Origin: Comamonadaceae bacterium
GTDB taxonomy: Bacteria > Pseudomonadota > Gammaproteobacteria > Burkholderiales > Burkholderiaceae_C
Reading direction: 5' to 3'
Length of the DNA: 14,740 bases
Assembly: GCA_947461325.1 (NCBI GenBank)
Contig: CANHLD010000030.1
Coordinates: forward strand, 1-14,740
A program made the position numbers and the translations under genes. Shown in pieces: positions 12,389 to 14,740 of the stretch. Within the stretch, counting starts at the first letter, position 1. Every line of letters begins with the position of its first letter. The notes beneath the pieces are model-generated. The model saw only the letters and a program-made list of their open reading frames with translations, was not told where the DNA came from and did no database searches.

Positions 12389-14740
12389 TTAGATAGGCGT
12401 GAGCTTGGCGACAGACAACGCCAGCCATTTCACGCCGTGTCGATTGAATTTCACTTGCGCACGCGCATCGTCGCCTATGCCTTCCATGGAAACCACTGTG
12501 CCTTCGCCGAACTTGGCGTGAAACACTTGTAAACCGCTGCGCACCCAGGCGTTGGGGCCGCTGGCTGTCGCCGGGTTGGCACGTTGCGCAATGGAAGGCG
12601 GCGTCGATGTGAAAAAACCGGCGCGGCCTGAATCGTTGTTGCCAAAGCCAGCCGGTCTGCTGCCCCACATGGGCGGTGCTTGCAAACCGGTTTTTGGTGT
12701 CAGCCATTTCAATGTGTGCTCAGGCATTTCATCAAAGAAACGGCTCTTGATGTTGTAGCGGGTCTGTCCGTGCAACATGCGGGTTTGTGAATGGCTCAGG
12801 TACAAGCGCTTGCGCGCACGCGTGATGGCCACATACATCAAGCGGCGTTCTTCTTCCAAGCCTTCGAAATCGCTCATGGCGTTTTCATGCGGGAACAAAC
12901 CTTCTTCCAAACCGGTGATGAACACGCAATCAAACTCCAGGCCTTTGGCTGCATGTACGGTCATGAGTTGCACTGCATCTTGACCTGCCTGTGCCTGGTT
13001 GTCGCCTGCTTCCAAAGCCGCGTGACTGAGAAATGCCGCGAGCGGCGACAAGGTTTCACCGGTGTCCGTGTCCGGCTGCAAGGGCGTACCGGCTGCAGCG
13101 GCTTGCGAAGCCGCAAAGTCAGCTTGACTTTGCAAAGCCTCATCCACCGGCAAGGCCACCGCGTCTTTGCCAAAACCTTCTTGCGTGACAAAACTCTCCG
13201 CCGCGTTGACCAACTCTTGCAAGTTTTCCACCCGGTCTGCGCCCTCGCGCTCGGCTTGGTAATGCTCAATCAACTGGCTGTGGTCTAACACCAGTTCAAT
13301 GATTTGCCGCAATGTCTGGCCTTGGGTTTGCTCGCGCAACACATCCAGCTTGGCGACGAACGCAGAAATATTGGCGCCAGCTTTGCCGCTGATGCTGCTG
13401 ACCGCGTCGTGCAAGGCGCAACCGCTGGCGCGGGCCGCGTCTTGCAATTGCTCGATGCTGCGTGCGCCAATGCCGCGCGGCGGAAAATTGACCACGCGCA
13501 TGAAACTGGTGTCGTCGCGCGGGTTCTCGAGCAAACGCAAATACGCCAGTGCGTGCTTGATCTCTGCACGTTCAAAAAAGCGCAAGCCGCCATACACGCG
13601 GTAAGGCATGGCCGCGTTGAACAAGGCAGTTTCTATCACGCGGCTTTGCGCGTTGCTGCGGTAAAGAATGGCAACTTCGCTGCGCGCTGACACGCCTTTT
13701 TCACCCTCACCGTCTCGGCCATCACGCAGCAGTTGCGTGATTTCTTCAACGATCCAATTGGCTTCTGCCAAATCGCCCGGCGACTCCATGACACGCACCG
13801 GTTCACCCGCCCCTTGGGTGGTGTGCAGGTTTTTGCCAAGCCGGGTTTTGTTGTGTTTGATCAGCTCGTTGGCCGTGTCCAGGATGTGGCTGTGGCTGCG
13901 GTAGTTTTGCTCGAGTTTGATTTGGTGCTGCACATCAAATTCACGCACAAAGTCGGCCATATTGCCGACCCGCGCTCCACGGAATGCATAAATACTTTGG
14001 TCATCGTCGCCGACTGCCATCACCGCGCTATGTGCGCCACACAACAGCTTGATCCAAGCGTATTGCAGCCGATTGGTGTCTTGAAACTCATCGATCAAAA
14101 TATGTTTAAAGCGCTCTTGGTAGTGCGCCCTGAGGGCATCGCTGTCACGCAACAACTCATAACTGCGCAACATCAACTCGCCGAAGTCCACCACGCCTTC
14201 GCGTTGACACTGGTCTTCATACAACTGATAGAGCTCGACTTTTTGGCGGGTTTCAGGATCTCGCACCACCACGTCTTTGGGGCGCTGACCCTCTTCTTTG
14301 CAACCCGCAATGAACCATTGCACTTGCTTGGGTGGAAAGCGTTCATCGTCGATATTGAATTGCTTGAGCAAGCGCTTGACCGCCGACAACTGGTCTTGGG
14401 TATCCAAAATTTGAAACGACTGCGGCAGGTTGGCAAGCTTCCAATGCGCCCGCAAAAAACGGTTGCACAAGCCGTGGAACGTACCAATCCACATGCCGCG
14501 CACGTTCACCGGCAGCATGGCGCTCAAACGCGTCAGCATTTCTTTGGCAGCTTTGTTGGTGAAGGTCACCGCGATCAAACCGCCCGGCGACACCTGTCGG
14601 GTTTGCAGCAACCATGCAATACGGGTGGTGAGCACCCGTGTTTTGCCCGAACCGGCACCGGCCAATATCAGCGCATGATGCGCCGGCAAACCCACTGCCG
14701 CTTGCTGTTCGGGGTTGAGGCCTTGTAAAAAAGGGGAGGA
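12389..14740 (-). CDS. uvrD: DNA helicase UvrD (start just outside the window)
   Basis: SF1A 3'-5' helicase acting in nucleotide-excision and mismatch repair. The frame is open to the right edge; 783 residues are visible, beginning SSPFLQGLNPEQQAAV. The conserved LNPEQ (Q motif) shows that only about 5-10 residues are missing. Numbered from the first visible codon: Walker A AGAGSGKT (27-34), Ia TFTNKAAKEM (59-68), Walker B IDEFQDT (216-222), III GDDDQSIYAFRGA (244-256), IV NYRS (279-282), V QLMTVHAAKGLEFD (591-604) and VI RRLMYVAITRAR (632-643). The last 50 or so residues (FHAKFGEGTVVSMEG onward) are the Tudor-like domain that in UvrD/PcrA contacts RNA polymerase, which separates it from Rep. 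An Ala/Gln-rich segment (about 525-585) lies just before motif V. The GTG at 14695 is an internal Val, not the start. Confidence 0.96.
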   Translation of the reverse strand, partial: SSPFLQGLNPEQQAAVGLPAHHALILAGAGSGKTRVLTTRIAWLLQTRQVSPGGLIAVTFTNKAAKEMLTRLSAMLPVNVRGMWIGTFHGLCNRFLRAHWKLANLPQSFQILDTQDQLSAVKRLLKQFNIDDERFPPKQVQWFIAGCKEEGQRPKDVVVRDPETRQKVELYQLYEDQCQREGVVDFGELMLRSYELLRDSDALRAHYQERFKHILIDEFQDTNRLQYAWIKLLCGAHSAVMAVGDDDQSIYAFRGARVGNMADFVREFDVQHQIKLEQNYRSHSHILDTANELIKHNKTRLGKNLHTTQGAGEPVRVMESPGDLAEANWIVEEITQLLRDGRDGEGEKGVSARSEVAILYRSNAQSRVIETALFNAAMPYRVYGGLRFFERAEIKHALAYLRLLENPRDDTSFMRVVNFPPRGIGARSIEQLQDAARASGCALHDAVSSISGKAGANISAFVAKLDVLREQTQGQTLRQIIELVLDHSQLIEHYQAEREGADRVENLQELVNAAESFVTQEGFGKDAVALPVDEALQSQADFAASQAAAAGTPLQPDTDTGETLSPLAAFLSHAALEAGDNQAQAGQDAVQLMTVHAAKGLEFDCVFITGLEEGLFPHENAMSDFEGLEEERRLMYVAITRARKRLYLSHSQTRMLHGQTRYNIKSRFFDEMPEHTLKWLTPKTGLQAPPMWGSRPAGFGNNDSGRAGFFTSTPPSIAQRANPATASGPNAWVRSGLQVFHAKFGEGTVVSMEGIGDDARAQVKFNRHGVKWLALSVAKLTPI

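Noticed and set aside
12383..12400. TAGGCGT repeated twice, 11 bp apart, at the end of uvrD
   Set aside because: A 7-bp direct repeat with only two copies is expected by chance and has no context suggesting an attachment or recombination site.
14693..14695. GTG at 14695 as the start of uvrD
   Set aside because: The frame continues in the 5' direction through LNPEQQAAV, which is the conserved Q-motif region of UvrD, so this GTG encodes an internal valine.
13733..14728. 331-codon open frame on the plus strand opposite uvrD
   Set aside because: Its translation shows no domain or motif and is rich in His, Gln and Val, as expected from reading the strong uvrD coding sequence backwards. uvrD has all helicase motifs in the other strand.

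Overview
The window is a compact chromosomal segment of a betaproteobacterium, most likely of the order Burkholderiales. The evidence is the gene content and order: polA divergent from an APH-type thrB, thrB followed by a BPSS1780-type membrane protein, and then a convergent uvrD. The protein sequences also look betaproteobacterial, and base composition is intermediate (about half G+C by eye). Genus cannot be fixed from sequence alone. Coding density is very high: no intergenic gap exceeds about 95 bp, and I see no tRNA, rRNA, IS element, integrase, CRISPR array or phage gene.

Left part (1-7729) is mostly catabolic. A 5'-truncated M61-family zinc metallopeptidase with a C-terminal PDZ domain (1-1641, +) runs tail-to-tail into a minus-strand phenylacetate operon, paaG-paaI-paaK (4191 down to 1660). 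Its genes are tightly packed: 1 nt separates paaG and paaI, and paaI and paaK overlap by 4 nt (ATGA). Across a 93-bp divergent control region lies a plus-strand operon: a classical enoyl-CoA hydratase, a membrane-anchored alpha/beta hydrolase with an unusual nucleophile elbow (S-C-S-T-G), and an AlkK-like fatty-acyl-CoA synthetase. The last two also overlap by ATGA. PaaK activates phenylacetate to its CoA ester, PaaG isomerises the ring epoxide made by PaaABCDE (not in this window), and PaaI clears dead-end CoA esters. The hydratase could serve either ring-cleavage products or ordinary fatty acids. The hydrolase plus ligase could release and activate a carboxylic acid from an ester; that is inference.

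Right part (7730-14740) is housekeeping. Full-length DNA polymerase I (polA, minus) is convergent with the acyl-CoA ligase and divergent from thrB (homoserine kinase, plus). thrB is followed after 3 nt by a predicted six-helix BPSS1780-type membrane protein. uvrD (minus) enters from the right edge, lacks only its first few codons, and ends with the Tudor-like C-terminal domain.

Several start sites need care. paaI, paaG and polA each have longer open frames that run into a neighbour, but ribosome-binding sites or family length support the shorter starts given here. I did not find a convincing previously undescribed system. The points most worth a second look are the hydrolase-ligase pair, the hydrolase's nucleophile elbow, and the inverted repeat just upstream of the polA start.
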